A DNA stretch of 64,000 nt from contig JAYRJE010000002.1 in the NCBI GenBank assembly GCA_041906465.1, positions 248,001-312,000 on the forward strand, read 5' to 3'. How positions within the stretch are numbered: position 1 is the stretch's first letter; every line of letters starts with the position of its first letter. This stretch comes from Didemnitutus sp041906465 (GTDB lineage: Bacteria > Verrucomicrobiota > Verrucomicrobiia > Opitutales > Opitutaceae). Positions 7,605 to 15,984 of this stretch are shown here, in pieces. Made by a program: the position numbers and the translations under genes. Below the pieces are notes generated by a model. It saw nothing but the letters and a program-made list of their open reading frames with translations. It had not been told where the DNA came from and searched no databases.

Positions 7605-10228
7605 CGATACAGGCGCACCAAATCGTCCGTGCGCGCCCAGCCGGTCTGGCCGCCGGCAAAATTCAGCCGGCTCCAGCCGAGAAAGGTCTTGTCGACCGTC
7701 GCGATCGAGCCGGCGGAGAGGGCCGTGGTCTTCTGCGTGTCGGCTTCGGTCGGGAGTGAGCGGAGCGTGGAGACGCGCCAGACGATCACTGCGTCGGGTT
7801 GGGCGAGCTGGCCGTAGGTGCGCAGGCTGAACGTCGCGGCGGCGGCGAGGACGATCGCGACGATCACGATGCTGAACGCGGTCGGGCGCGCCCAATAGCC
7901 GACGCGGCGGTAGCCTTTGAGCAGGAGCAGCACGAGCGCGGCGGCGATGAGGAGGGCGGCGGCGATCAACGCGAGTTGCCAGGCGCCGGGCGACGCAGCG
8001 CGCGCGAGGGCGTAACGGCCTTCGCCGCGCGAGAACTCGACGAGTTCGGGCGGCGCCATGCCGGAGCGTTGCAAGCCGAGCGCGAGATCGGCGCGGGTGT
8101 TGAGATCGGACGGTGCGAGCAGAAACGCGGCGGTCCAGTGCGCGGTGGCTTCGGCCCAGCGATCTTGTTGGGCGAGGGCGAGGCCGAGGTTGTGGCGAAG
8201 CGCCCAGTCGCGCGGATCGGCGGCGGCAGCTTTGCGCCAGGCGCTCTCGGCGGCGGTGAAGCGGCCGGCTTTGTAGTCGGCAGGAGCGTCGGCGTGCGCG
8301 GCGGCGGGGGCGAACGCGAGGGCGAGGACGAAGAGGAACGGGAAAAGGTGGCGCGGCGCGAAGAGTGAGATGACGGGCCAGCTGGGAACGCGCACGGCTT
8401 GGAGCGCGCCTTCGGCGCGGAGCGGCCAGTCAGCGGGCAGCGCGGTGTCGCGGCTGTGTTGCGCGCGGTCGGCTTCGGCCCAGAGCGCGGACCACGCGCC
8501 GGCGGCGTCTTTCGCACGGGCGGCGATGGCGGTGTGGACGAGCGGGGCGCCGGGGGCGGCGTGCGGGATTTCCCAGAGTGCGGCGGTGTGGAGTTGCCAG
8601 AGGCGGAGCTGGGCGTTGCGCGCGGCGCTGTCGGGGCCGACGGTGCGCATGCGGTCGAGCACGCCGGCGAGCGCGGCGCGGGCCTCGCGGCGGCGGCGCT
8701 GCGGATCGAGCGCCCGCGAGCGGAGCGCGGCGAGCGTGAGCCAGGCGATCAGAGGACCGAGGACGGAGGACAGAAGACTGAGGACGACGAGGCGATCTGC
8801 GGGCATCGGCGCGAAGCCGCGGCGGGATTCGGTGAGCGGATCGCGCGGGAGATTTTCGGGTGGCGTGGGGGCGACGGGCTCGGGGAGTTTGAGCGCGGGC
8901 GCGGCGTTGTTGCCGGCGGGCGGGAGCGAGAATTGCACCGGGCCGTTCGTTTGCGGGGCGAGCGGTGTGGCGGCGGCGGGGCCGACGTTGATCGTGACCG
9001 GCTCGGTCGTGATCGTTTTGTAGCTGCCGCTGGCGGTGTCGAAGTAGGTGAATTTGACGGAGCCGAGCTTGTAGGAGCCGGGCTGGTTGGGCACGAGGAC
9101 GACGTCTTCCGTGAGCGTCCCTTCGAAGAGCGAGTTGTCCTTCATCGCGCGCTTCGATTTCGGCTGCACGACGGAGAAATCGCTCGAGACTTCGCGCTGG
9201 GGCAGGCCGGAGAGGTCGGGCCAGTTGCCGACGCCGGTGAGCTCGAGCGTCCACGTGACCGGCTCGCCGACGGCAGGCGAGGTGGGGACGACTTTCGAGA
9301 CGAGGGCGAAGCTGCCGACGGCGCCGGAGAAGTCGGTCGGTGCGGCGGGCAGCGGCTTGATCGTCAGGTCGAGCGGATCGGTGGCGAGGACGCGTTGCTC
9401 GACCGATTGTTGCGCGAACAGACCGAAGCCGACGGTGCCCACGTTGAGATTTACCAGCTGTTGCGCGGGCTTGATCGAGAACGTGCCGGGCTGCTTGGCG
9501 TAGGCGCGGGTCGTCTGTGTGACGAGGAAACGCCGCTCACCCTTGAGCATCGTTTCGCTCGGTTCGGGCTTCGACCAGTCCTCAACGACGAGCGGCGCCG
9601 GTTGCCAATCGATGGCCGAGGCGGGCGAATGGAAGTAGCGTTTGATGACGCTCAACTCGTAGGCGATCGGGAATACTTCGCCGGCCCAGAAGGTGTTTTT
9701 CGGGACGTTCAGCTTGGCGGAGGAGATGTCGGCGACGGACAGACCGCTATTGCCGACGGTGGCGTCGCCGACGGAGTAACTGGCGCTGGAGACACGCAGG
9801 GCGCCCTTGTCGGTTTTGATGGTGAACGCGGGGATCGTGATCGTGGAGCGTTTCGACGGGCGGACGGGGTAGGTGAGGACGAAGCGGCGCGAGACCTTGA
9901 AATTGATCATGCTCGTCTCGCTGCTCTGGGAGGGGCGGCCAAAGACGAGGCCGTCCACCGCAGGAATCTCGGGAGCACCGCCGTCGGGTTCGCACTCCTC
10001 AAAGACGAGCGCGAGTTCGCTGACTTGATTGTAGCCGAGTTGGCCGGAGGGCGGGTCCCAGCGGACGGTTTGCGCGCGGAGAGTCGTGCCGGCGATGAGG
10101 GCGGCGAGGAGTGACGCAAAGAAGAGGAGATGCGTCCAGCGGGCGTCATTGCGAGGAAGACCTGGACCGCCGCGCCCGCTGCACGGGCTCGCGAGAACAG
10201 AGAAAGAGGTGGGGCGTTCTTCCGTCAT
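7601..10228 (-). CDS. BatD-BatE fusion (BatD repeats, TPR, SH3-like)
   Basis: About 875 residues. After an N-terminal extension and a secretion helix (residues about 32-52) comes a long BatD region of Ig-like beta domains (to about 440), a Pro-rich linker, a membrane helix near 490-510, a cytoplasmic-looking helical segment, a second hydrophobic stretch (HLFPFLFVLALAFAPAAAHA) that looks like an old BatE signal peptide, TPR-like repeats (DYKAGRFTAAESAW, LRHNLGLALAQQ), two helices and a C-terminal SH3-like domain. Bat proteins support aerotolerance and envelope stress in Bacteroides and Leptospira. It starts at ATG 10228; GTG 10237 overlaps the previous stop and is an alternative. An in-frame repeat (8751-8785) encodes part of the LLSSVLGP helix. 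Confidence 0.85.
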   Translation of the reverse strand: MTEERPTSFSVLASPCSGRGGPGLPRNDARWTHLLFFASLLAALIAGTTLRAQTVRWDPPSGQLGYNQVSELALVFEECEPDGGAPEIPAVDGLVFGRPSQSSETSMINFKVSRRFVLTYPVRPSKRSTITIPAFTIKTDKGALRVSSASYSVGDATVGNSGLSVADISSAKLNVPKNTFWAGEVFPIAYELSVIKRYFHSPASAIDWQPAPLVVEDWSKPEPSETMLKGERRFLVTQTTRAYAKQPGTFSIKPAQQLVNLNVGTVGFGLFAQQSVEQRVLATDPLDLTIKPLPAAPTDFSGAVGSFALVSKVVPTSPAVGEPVTWTLELTGVGNWPDLSGLPQREVSSDFSVVQPKSKRAMKDNSLFEGTLTEDVVLVPNQPGSYKLGSVKFTYFDTASGSYKTITTEPVTINVGPAAATPLAPQTNGPVQFSLPPAGNNAAPALKLPEPVAPTPPENLPRDPLTESRRGFAPMPADRLVVLSLLSSVLGPLIAWLTLAALRSRALDPQRRRREARAALAGVLDRMRTVGPDSAARNAQLRLWQLHTAALWEIPHAAPGAPLVHTAIAARAKDAAGAWSALWAEADRAQHSRDTALPADWPLRAEGALQAVRVPSWPVISLFAPRHLFPFLFVLALAFAPAAAHADAPADYKAGRFTAAESAWRKAAAADPRDWALRHNLGLALAQQDRWAEATAHWTAAFLLAPSDLNTRADLALGLQRSGMAPPELVEFSRGEGRYALARAASPGAWQLALIAAALLIAAALVLLLLKGYRRVGYWARPTAFSIVIVAIVLAAAATFSLRTYGQLAQPDAVIVWRVSTLRSLPTEADTQKTTALSAGSIATVDKTFLGWSRLNFAGGQTGWARTDDLVRLYR
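8751..8785. repeat. GAGGAC-type repeat inside the BatD/E reading frame
   Basis: A run of GAGGAC/GAAGAC variants on the plus strand, of the same family as the pair at 10955-11053. On the coding strand it encodes the LSSVLGP part of a hydrophobic helix in the BatD/E protein. It keeps the frame open, so the gene has absorbed it. Confidence 0.65.
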
Positions 10229-10233
10229 GAAAA

Positions 10234-12072
10234 TCACCAGTCCTTGCCTTTCTTCGGGGCCTTTTGCGGCTGGCCTTGCATGAGCTGCTGCAGCTTGGCG
10301 GGCGAATCCTGATTGCGGACCTGTTCGAGCTTTTGGAGCGGCATCGCGAGGTCGGGATCGAGCGGAGCTTCCATTTTCTTTTCCTTTTGCCCGCCGACCT
10401 TCTGGGTCTGCGGCTGCGGTGGCTGTTGCGGAGGTTCCTTTTCCTCGTCGGTCTTCGGCGGCTCTTGCTGGTCCTTCATATCACCGAAGGCGTCCTGCTG
10501 CTGCTTCTGTTGCTGTTCTTGCTTTTGCTGTTCGGAATTCTGTTGGTCCTGCTGTTGCTGCTGCTGGTCCTGATTCTGTTGGTTTTGGTTCTGCTGGTTC
10601 TGTTGCTGGTTTTTTTGCTCCTGCTTCTGCTGCTCGTCCTGTTTCTGGTCCTGCTTTTTGTCCTCGGGTGGCTTCTCGAGGAGTTGCTCGAGCTCCTGAC
10701 GCAAGCGCGGCCAGTCGGCGGCTTTGGCGTCGGCTTTCTCGCCGAGAGCGATGGCGGCGAGGGCGTCGGTGACGACGCTCTCGGGCGGGCGCTGCTGGCC
10801 GGATTTCAGGCGCTGGCCGTAGGTGATCGTGGTTTGCGCGAGGTCCGCGCAGTCTTTGGCGGCGAGGGCGGTCTTGTCGGCGAGGCGGGCGACGGTGGTG
10901 GTGAGAGGCTTGGCGAGCGTGTCCTCGGTCGAGGCCGGCTCGGCCGGCGCCGCGGAAGACGGAGGACTGAGGACGGAGGACAGAAGCATTAGCGCGGCGA
11001 CGGACGAGGCGGTCACAGTTTTCCGTCCTCGGTTCTCGGTCCTCTGTCCTCCGACTCGCCCGAGCGGCAACGCGCGCTCGCGCGGGCGCACCGGAAACTC
11101 GGCCCAGAAGCTGATGAAGAGGAGCAACAGGCCGGGCGCGAGGAACCACTGGAAGCGCTCGATTTTACGCGCGGTGTTTTTCTCCGCAAACTCGCCTTTT
11201 TTGCCGGCCTCGACGGTTTTCTTCAGCAGCGCGGGCATGTCGATCCACGCGCTCGCGTCGGTGTAGGCGCCGCCGGTGGTTTGCGCGAGGTCCTGCAGCG
11301 TGGAGCTGTTGAGGCGCGAGAGCACGACGGCGCCGCGGTCATCCTTCACGAAGCCGCCGCTGCCGTCGGGGATGAAGGAGCCTTGCGTCGTGCCGACGCC
11401 GAGGCTGATGACGCGAATGCCCTTCGTCTTGAGCTGCTCGCCGAGGTCTTTCCAGCCGTCCTCGGTGCTCTCGCCGTCGGAAAGGATGATGAGGTAGCGG
11501 TCGGCGGTGGAGGTGCCGAAGGCCTGCATCGAGGTTTCGAGCATGGCCTTGTAGTTGGAGCCGCCCTCGGGGAGGAAGTCGGGTTTCAGCGCCGGCAGGA
11601 ACTCGCGCAAGATCTCGTAGTCGGCGCTGAGCGGGCTCTGCAGAAACGCGGTGCCGGCGAAGAGCACGAGGCCGACGCGCTCGCCCTTGAGGCCGTCGAG
11701 CAGCGACGTGATGAGGAGCTTCGAGCGGTCGAGGCGCGACGGTTTCACGTCCTGCGCCATCATCGAGCGCGAGAGGTCGACGGCGACGAGCACCTCGCGC
11801 GATTGGTCGAAGACCTTTTCCTCGATCACGCCCCACTGCGGACGTGCGAGCGCGATGATGCAGAGCGCGAGGCCGAACCAGAGCCAGATGCGGGCGCGCG
11901 TCTCGGCGGTGGTGTGGCGCGTGCCCAGCGCGACGTCGAACGCGCCGGCCCACGCGCGCGCGACCTTCGGCAAATCCACGGCGGCGCCGGTGGCGCGGCG
12001 CGCGAGCTCCCACGAGAAGAGCATGACGAGCGGCGCGAGCAGCCAGAGAAGGTGCGGGGAGTGGAAGCTCAT
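10234..12072 (-). CDS. BatB-BatC fusion: VWA membrane protein with Gln-rich C-terminal region
   Basis: 612 residues. Two N-terminal helices (8-20 and 62-76) are followed by a von Willebrand A domain with an intact MIDAS motif DLSRS at 99-103 and a C-terminal anchor helix around 315-335, which is BatB. The rest resembles BatC: a second signal-like hydrophobic segment (SSVAALMLLSSVL), a helical region (about 375-450), then about 100 residues extremely rich in Gln, Lys and Asn, and a charged tail. The joint between the halves is made of an inverted GAGGAC repeat pair (10955-11053). Overlaps of 4 bp with BatA upstream support translational coupling. Confidence 0.85.
   Translation of the reverse strand: MSFHSPHLLWLLAPLVMLFSWELARRATGAAVDLPKVARAWAGAFDVALGTRHTTAETRARIWLWFGLALCIIALARPQWGVIEEKVFDQSREVLVAVDLSRSMMAQDVKPSRLDRSKLLITSLLDGLKGERVGLVLFAGTAFLQSPLSADYEILREFLPALKPDFLPEGGSNYKAMLETSMQAFGTSTADRYLIILSDGESTEDGWKDLGEQLKTKGIRVISLGVGTTQGSFIPDGSGGFVKDDRGAVVLSRLNSSTLQDLAQTTGGAYTDASAWIDMPALLKKTVEAGKKGEFAEKNTARKIERFQWFLAPGLLLLFISFWAEFPVRPRERALPLGRVGGQRTENRGRKTVTASSVAALMLLSSVLSPPSSAAPAEPASTEDTLAKPLTTTVARLADKTALAAKDCADLAQTTITYGQRLKSGQQRPPESVVTDALAAIALGEKADAKAADWPRLRQELEQLLEKPPEDKKQDQKQDEQQKQEQKNQQQNQQNQNQQNQDQQQQQQDQQNSEQQKQEQQQKQQQDAFGDMKDQQEPPKTDEEKEPPQQPPQPQTQKVGGQKEKKMEAPLDPDLAMPLQKLEQVRNQDSPAKLQQLMQGQPQKAPKKGKDW
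10955..11053. repeat. Inverted pair of GAGGAC-type repeats inside batB/C
   Basis: An arm at 10955-10986 (GAAGACGGAGGACTGAGGAC...) and a reverse-oriented arm at 11023-11053 (CCGTCCTCGGTTCTCGGTCC...) are inverted copies of one repeat family, about 36 nt apart. Both are in frame and encode the linker between the VWA half and the BatC-like half (QRTENRGRK and LLSSVLSPPSS). Confidence 0.75.
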
Positions 12073-13211
12073 GGCTTCGGCTGTGCAGGTAGGGCGGCGG
12101 GTCCCTTCGCCGCCGGGGTTGGGTCGCGTTTCGCCGTTGCGGCGGCGGCTGGCGCACGAGGCGCGGGCTCGGCGCGGAGCGGAGTCCGCGCCCTACCTTT
12201 CGGCAACTGCGGCGGCAACGCGATCAATGCGCCGAGGAACAGCAGCACGGCGCCGGGGGCGGCGAGCCACGCGAACAGCTCGGTCGTGATCAGGTAGGAC
12301 TTGGCTTGAAATTCGATCTTCTGGGCGCGGTCGATGGCGGCGAAGGCCTTTTCGATGGTGTCGGAATCGGCCGCGCGGAAGAACTTGCCGCCACTGGCGT
12401 CCGCCATGGCGCGGAGCTGGCCTTCGTCGAGGTCGGAGATGGCGCGGCGATAGCCGATCTTGTTGCCGTTGTCGTCGAACACCGGCATCGGCACGAGGCC
12501 GTCGCGGCCGGCGCCGATGGTGTAGACGGGCACGCCGCGCGACTTCGCGATTTCGGTGGCTTGTTCCGGCGAAAGCAGGCCGCGGTTGTTGGCGCCGTCG
12601 GTCATGAGCACGACGAACGCGCCTTTGCGCTGGTTGCCTTCCTCGCGCCCGGCTTGCTCGAGGCGGGTGAGCGCGACGCCGAGACCATCACCGATGGCGG
12701 TGCCGTCTTCGATGAGGCCGATTTTCAGGCGCTCGATCTGGCGGCCGAGCCAGTCGTGGTCGAAGGTGAGCGGCGCGAGCGTGTAGGCGCGGCCGGAGAA
12801 CACGACGAGGCCGATGCGGTCGCTGGTGCGCTGCGTGATGAAGGCTTGGATGACGGGCTTGATTGCTTGCAGGCGATTGATGCGGTCGCCGCCGCGCTCG
12901 TAATCCTCGGCGAGCATCGAACCGGAAAGGTCGATCGCGAGCATGAGGTCGTAGCCCTGTTGTTTGACCTCGCGTTTGTCTTCGACGATTTGCGGGCGGG
13001 CGAGGGCGACGATGAGCAGCACGAGTCCGGTGAGCGCGAACGCCGCCGGCCAGCGCGAGGTCGGAATGAACGTCGGCCGATGCCACGCGCCGGCGAACGG
13101 CACCACCAGCACGGGCGCGCCGCGCCGGCCGCGAATCCACACCAACAGCGGGAGGACGAGCAACGCGGCCAGCCACCACGGATCGGCGAAGGTGTAGTTG
13201 GTGACGCTCAT
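12069..13211 (-). CDS. batA: BatA: VWA-domain membrane protein
   Basis: 380 residues. Two helices near the N-terminus (12-26 and 55-72) are followed by a VWA domain with MIDAS motif DLSGS at 94-98 and a downstream TDGANN loop, then a C-terminal membrane helix (AWLAAPGAVLLFLGALIAL). This is the canonical BatA layout, with the metal site facing the periplasm. ATGA overlaps with both neighbours place it in the moxR operon. The last about 40 residues (from RTPLRAEPAPRAP onward) are translated repeat (12089-12197) and are probably not part of the original protein. Confidence 0.9.
   Translation of the reverse strand: MSVTNYTFADPWWLAALLVLPLLVWIRGRRGAPVLVVPFAGAWHRPTFIPTSRWPAAFALTGLVLLIVALARPQIVEDKREVKQQGYDLMLAIDLSGSMLAEDYERGGDRINRLQAIKPVIQAFITQRTSDRIGLVVFSGRAYTLAPLTFDHDWLGRQIERLKIGLIEDGTAIGDGLGVALTRLEQAGREEGNQRKGAFVVLMTDGANNRGLLSPEQATEIAKSRGVPVYTIGAGRDGLVPMPVFDDNGNKIGYRRAISDLDEGQLRAMADASGGKFFRAADSDTIEKAFAAIDRAQKIEFQAKSYLITTELFAWLAAPGAVLLFLGALIALPPQLPKGRARTPLRAEPAPRAPAAAATAKRDPTPAAKGPAALPAQPKP
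12089..12197. repeat. GTAGGGCGGCG ... CGCGCCCTAC repeat forming the tail of batA
   Basis: An outer palindrome (GTAGGGCGGCG at 12089; CGCGCCCTACC ending at 12197) encloses GC-rich filler. The right part, CGGCGCGGAGCGGAGTCCGC, is identical to that of the copy at 14167-14220. Here the whole element lies inside the batA reading frame and encodes its Ala/Pro-rich C-terminus. Confidence 0.75.
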
Positions 13212-14161
13212 CGCCGGTTGCCCGCGGCCATGCGGGCGTGGAAAAAGCGGACGAGTGCGTCGAGGCGGTCTTCGCCGGTGCCGACGACCAGGCGGCTGAG
13301 CGGATTCGGGAACAGGTCGCGAAAGGCATGCTCGCGCTGCTCGACCCACGCGGCGTGCGCGGCGCGTTGGGCGGAGGAGGCGCCGTTCAGATTCACGAGG
13401 CGGCCGGTGGTGGGGTCGTAGGCGGTGAGCACGCGGCCGTGCGGGAGTTCGCGGTCCCACGGGTCGTCGACGCGGAAGCCCATCGTCTGGTAGCGGCGCG
13501 AGAGGACGCTCCAGCCCTCCGGATGCGCGCGCGGCGCGAAGTCACCGAGCCAGATCAGAATCGAGTGGCGGGGCGCGGCGTGGGCCAGCAGACGCCAGGG
13601 GATGAAGCCATTTTCGATTTTGGATTTTGGATTTTCGATTTTCGGAACCGGCGCGGCGCTCTCGAGCGAGGGCGCGGGGCGGCCGAGGAGTTGCGCGGCG
13701 AGGTGGAGGATCTGGCCGCGGCCGCGGACGGGTTCCTTGAGCGTGTAGCCTTCGGGAGAGGCGTGGAGAAAGCCGACGCGGTCGCGGTTCACGGCGCCGA
13801 GCAGCATGACGAGACCGGCGAGTTCGAGCAGCGCTTCGCGCTTGGATTTTTCGCCGGAGCCGAATTGCAGGCTGACGCTGTCCTCGAGCACGAGCAGCAG
13901 CGTGACTTCGCGCTCCTCAATGAATTTTTTGCGGTAAGGTTCGCCGAGGCGCGCGGTGACGTTCCAGTCGATGTCGCGGATGTCGTCGCCGAAGGTGTAT
14001 TTGACGACCTGGTCGAACTCCATGCCGCGCCCGCGGAACGCCGAGCGATACTCGCCGCTGAGCACGTTCTCGACGGCGTGGCGCACCTTCCACTCCAGCT
14101 GGCGCAGCAGCGCGAGCTGGGAGGTGACGACGGACGTGTGCTCTGTGATCGGGTTGGGCAT
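13208..14161 (-). CDS. DUF58 protein of the MoxR/Bat operon
   Basis: 317 residues with the DUF58 signature region (SGEYRSAFRGRGMEFDQV, then YTFGDDIRDIDWNVTARLG) and a following VWA-like fold (VTLLLVLEDSVSLQFG). DUF58 proteins regularly lie between MoxR and BatA and are thought to be part of a metal-dependent chaperone-like assembly. It overlaps batA by 4 bp. An in-frame repeat at about 13610-13643 adds the segment PKIENPKSKIENG in the middle. The start at ATG 14161 was chosen because the sequence upstream is the palindromic repeat. Confidence 0.88.
   Translation of the reverse strand: MPNPITEHTSVVTSQLALLRQLEWKVRHAVENVLSGEYRSAFRGRGMEFDQVVKYTFGDDIRDIDWNVTARLGEPYRKKFIEEREVTLLLVLEDSVSLQFGSGEKSKREALLELAGLVMLLGAVNRDRVGFLHASPEGYTLKEPVRGRGQILHLAAQLLGRPAPSLESAAPVPKIENPKSKIENGFIPWRLLAHAAPRHSILIWLGDFAPRAHPEGWSVLSRRYQTMGFRVDDPWDRELPHGRVLTAYDPTTGRLVNLNGASSAQRAAHAAWVEQREHAFRDLFPNPLSRLVVGTGEDRLDALVRFFHARMAAGNRR
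13610..13643. repeat. ATTTTCGATTTTGG-type repeat inside the DUF58 reading frame
   Basis: An AT-rich iteration of GATTTTGG/GATTTTCG in otherwise GC-rich coding sequence, translated as IENPKSKIEN. Similar phrases occur between genes at about 1149-1190 and, shorter, in rmuC near 39180-39207 (SQKSRIEN). It is a dispersed repeat absorbed in frame. Confidence 0.65.
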
Positions 14162-14166
14162 GGAGG

Positions 14167-14220
14167 GTAGGGCGGCGACTCTGCTCGCCGCCGCGGCGCG
14201 GAGCGGAGTCCGCGCCCTAC
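14167..14220. repeat. GTAGGGCGGCG ... CGCGCCCTAC palindromic element
   Basis: 54 nt between moxR and the DUF58 gene, bounded by GTAGGGCG and CGCCCTAC. Internal arms are GGCGGCGA/TCGCCGCC and CGCGGAGC/GTCCGCG. It shares its right half exactly with the element at 12089-12197. It could fold as a strong hairpin between the first two genes of the operon and so tune their relative expression. Confidence 0.8.
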
Positions 14221-14223
14221 CAA

Positions 14224-15195
14224 TCAGACTTTCGCCGGGACCGGCGTGCGCTCGAGGACCTGCGTGAGGATCTTGTCGGACGAGAGCTCCTCCGCTTCGG
14301 CTTCGTAGGTGAGTCCCACGCGGTGGCGCAGGGCGTCGTGGAAGATCTCCTGCACGAGGGCGGGCGAAAGATAGTCGGAGCCGCGGAGCCACGCGAGCGC
14401 GCGGCCGGCTTGAAAGAGCGCGAGCGAGGCGCGCGGGGAGGCGCCGAAATTGAGCAGACGCTTCGCGGTGCCACCTTCCGCGGCGGCGGCGAGATCGCGC
14501 GTGTCGCGCACGAGGGCGAGGATGTAGGCCTGCACGCCGGGCGAGACGTGGATCGCGTCGACGTGGGCGCGGAGCGCGATGAGTTCCTCGCCGCTCGAGA
14601 CAGGCTGGAGGGCGGGCGCCTTCGTGACCTGGCCCCACATTTCCATCATGCGCGCCTCTTCGGCGGCGGTGGGATAGTCGACGAGCAGTTTGAAAAGGAA
14701 GCGATCGGTCTGCGCCTCGGGCAACGGGTAGGTGCCTTCCTGCTCGACGGGGTTCTGCGTCGCCATGACGAAAAACGGCTTCGGCAGCTGGTGCGAGTGG
14801 CCGCCGATGGTGACCTGGCGCTCTTGCATCGCCTCGAGCAGGGCAGACTGAACCTTGGCCGGCGCGCGGTTGATTTCGTCGGCGAGGACGAGGTTGGCGA
14901 AGATCGGGCCTTTGTGCGTGGCGAAGGCGCCGTCCTTCGGGGAGAAAATCATCGTGCCGACGACGTCGGACGGCAGCAGGTCGGGCGTGAACTGGATGCG
15001 CTCGAACTGCACGCCCAGCGCGGTGCCGAGCGATTTGACGAGGAGCGTCTTCGCCAGGCCGGGCATGCCCTCGAGGAGCACGTGGCCGTTGGCGAGGAGG
15101 GCGACGAGGAGGCGTTCGATGACGGCGTCCTGTCCGATGACGGCTTTGCCGATTTCAGCGCGGAGTTTTTGGGACCAAGCGGGGCCGTTACTCAT
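14224..15195 (-). CDS. MoxR-family AAA+ ATPase
   Basis: 323 residues. Walker A GMPGLAKT at 43-50, Walker B LVLADE at 102-107, sensor 1 MATQNP and the MoxR-specific PLPEAQTDRF are all visible. MoxR ATPases act as chaperones for metal or cofactor insertion and complex assembly, here presumably with the DUF58 and VWA proteins encoded downstream. As the first gene of the minus-strand operon it should lie next to the promoter. The divergent release-factor-like gene begins 161 bp away. Confidence 0.93.
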   Translation of the reverse strand: MSNGPAWSQKLRAEIGKAVIGQDAVIERLLVALLANGHVLLEGMPGLAKTLLVKSLGTALGVQFERIQFTPDLLPSDVVGTMIFSPKDGAFATHKGPIFANLVLADEINRAPAKVQSALLEAMQERQVTIGGHSHQLPKPFFVMATQNPVEQEGTYPLPEAQTDRFLFKLLVDYPTAAEEARMMEMWGQVTKAPALQPVSSGEELIALRAHVDAIHVSPGVQAYILALVRDTRDLAAAAEGGTAKRLLNFGASPRASLALFQAGRALAWLRGSDYLSPALVQEIFHDALRHRVGLTYEAEAEELSSDKILTQVLERTPVPAKV

Positions 15196-15356
15196 AAGCG
15201 GGCAGTGAAGGGAGGGGCATAGGGGGAGACAAGCGCCGAACCGCCAGCGACGCGCCCGGCAGGGTCGAGCGGGCGATTGGTGCGATGAACGGTATCCGAC
15301 GGGCGAGGGTTTGACTCGGGAACCGGGCGTGGGTTTCGCTGTTTTCGGACAAAGGC

Positions 15357-15767
15357 ATGGCGGATTTTCCGGAGATCATCGAAGCGTCGCTGCGCGCGAA
15401 ATTTGTCTCCCTCGGCGTGAGGCCGGAGGAGATCGAGGAGCGTTTTGTGCGCGGCGCCGGGGCGGGTGGCCAGAAAATCAACAAAACCTCATCTACCGTT
15501 TCGCTGCGGCACCGGCCGACCGGTATCGAGGTGAGGTGCCAGCGCGAGCGCTCGCAGACCACGAATCGCCTGCTGGCGTGGCAGGAACTCGCCGACAAGC
15601 TGGCGTGGCGCCGCGCCGAGGCAGCCAACGCCGTGCAGGCCGCGCGCGAACTCGACCGTCGGCAAAAGCGCCAGAAATCGCGCGGCCAGAAGGCGCGCAT
15701 GATCGCCGGTAAGAAACACCGCGCGAAAATCAAAGGCGCGCGTCGCGGCGGCGCGGACGGGTGGTGA
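15357..15767 (+). CDS. Release-factor-like GGQ protein (peptidyl-tRNA hydrolase class)
   Basis: 136 residues with the catalytic GGQ at 37-39 in the context GAGAGGQKINKTSSTV, followed by the conserved SQTTNR block and a basic Lys/Arg/Gln-rich C-terminal tail. There is no stop-codon recognition domain. This fits the stand-alone RF-1-domain proteins (ArfB/C12orf65-like) that release peptides from stalled ribosomes; the exact subclass is not certain. An AAAGG element directly precedes the ATG. It is divergent from the moxR operon. Confidence 0.87.
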   Translation: MADFPEIIEASLRAKFVSLGVRPEEIEERFVRGAGAGGQKINKTSSTVSLRHRPTGIEVRCQRERSQTTNRLLAWQELADKLAWRRAEAANAVQAARELDRRQKRQKSRGQKARMIAGKKHRAKIKGARRGGADGW

Positions 15768-15984
15768 GTTCGCCGTCGCCGGGCGCCGCGGGTGGGGTCG
15801 GCAGGAGCGAAAAATGGGCGCCGCCGTCCCGGCGACGACCATCGGGCGTGGGGCGATGTTCGTGTCGCCGCGGGGAGACCGGCGATCATCTCGGGAGATG
15901 CCGCCGCGCCGACGGTAGCCGATGGGCTAGCGGATTCGCGCTTTTCTTCGCGGCGGTGCGGGTGTTGGGTGACACGACACCCTC

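Noticed and set aside
10264..10992. Leucine-rich plus-strand frame that looks like a membrane protein
   Set aside because: It is the antisense of the Gln/Lys-rich region of BatB/C, where CAG/CAA codons read as CTG/TTG Leu on the other strand.
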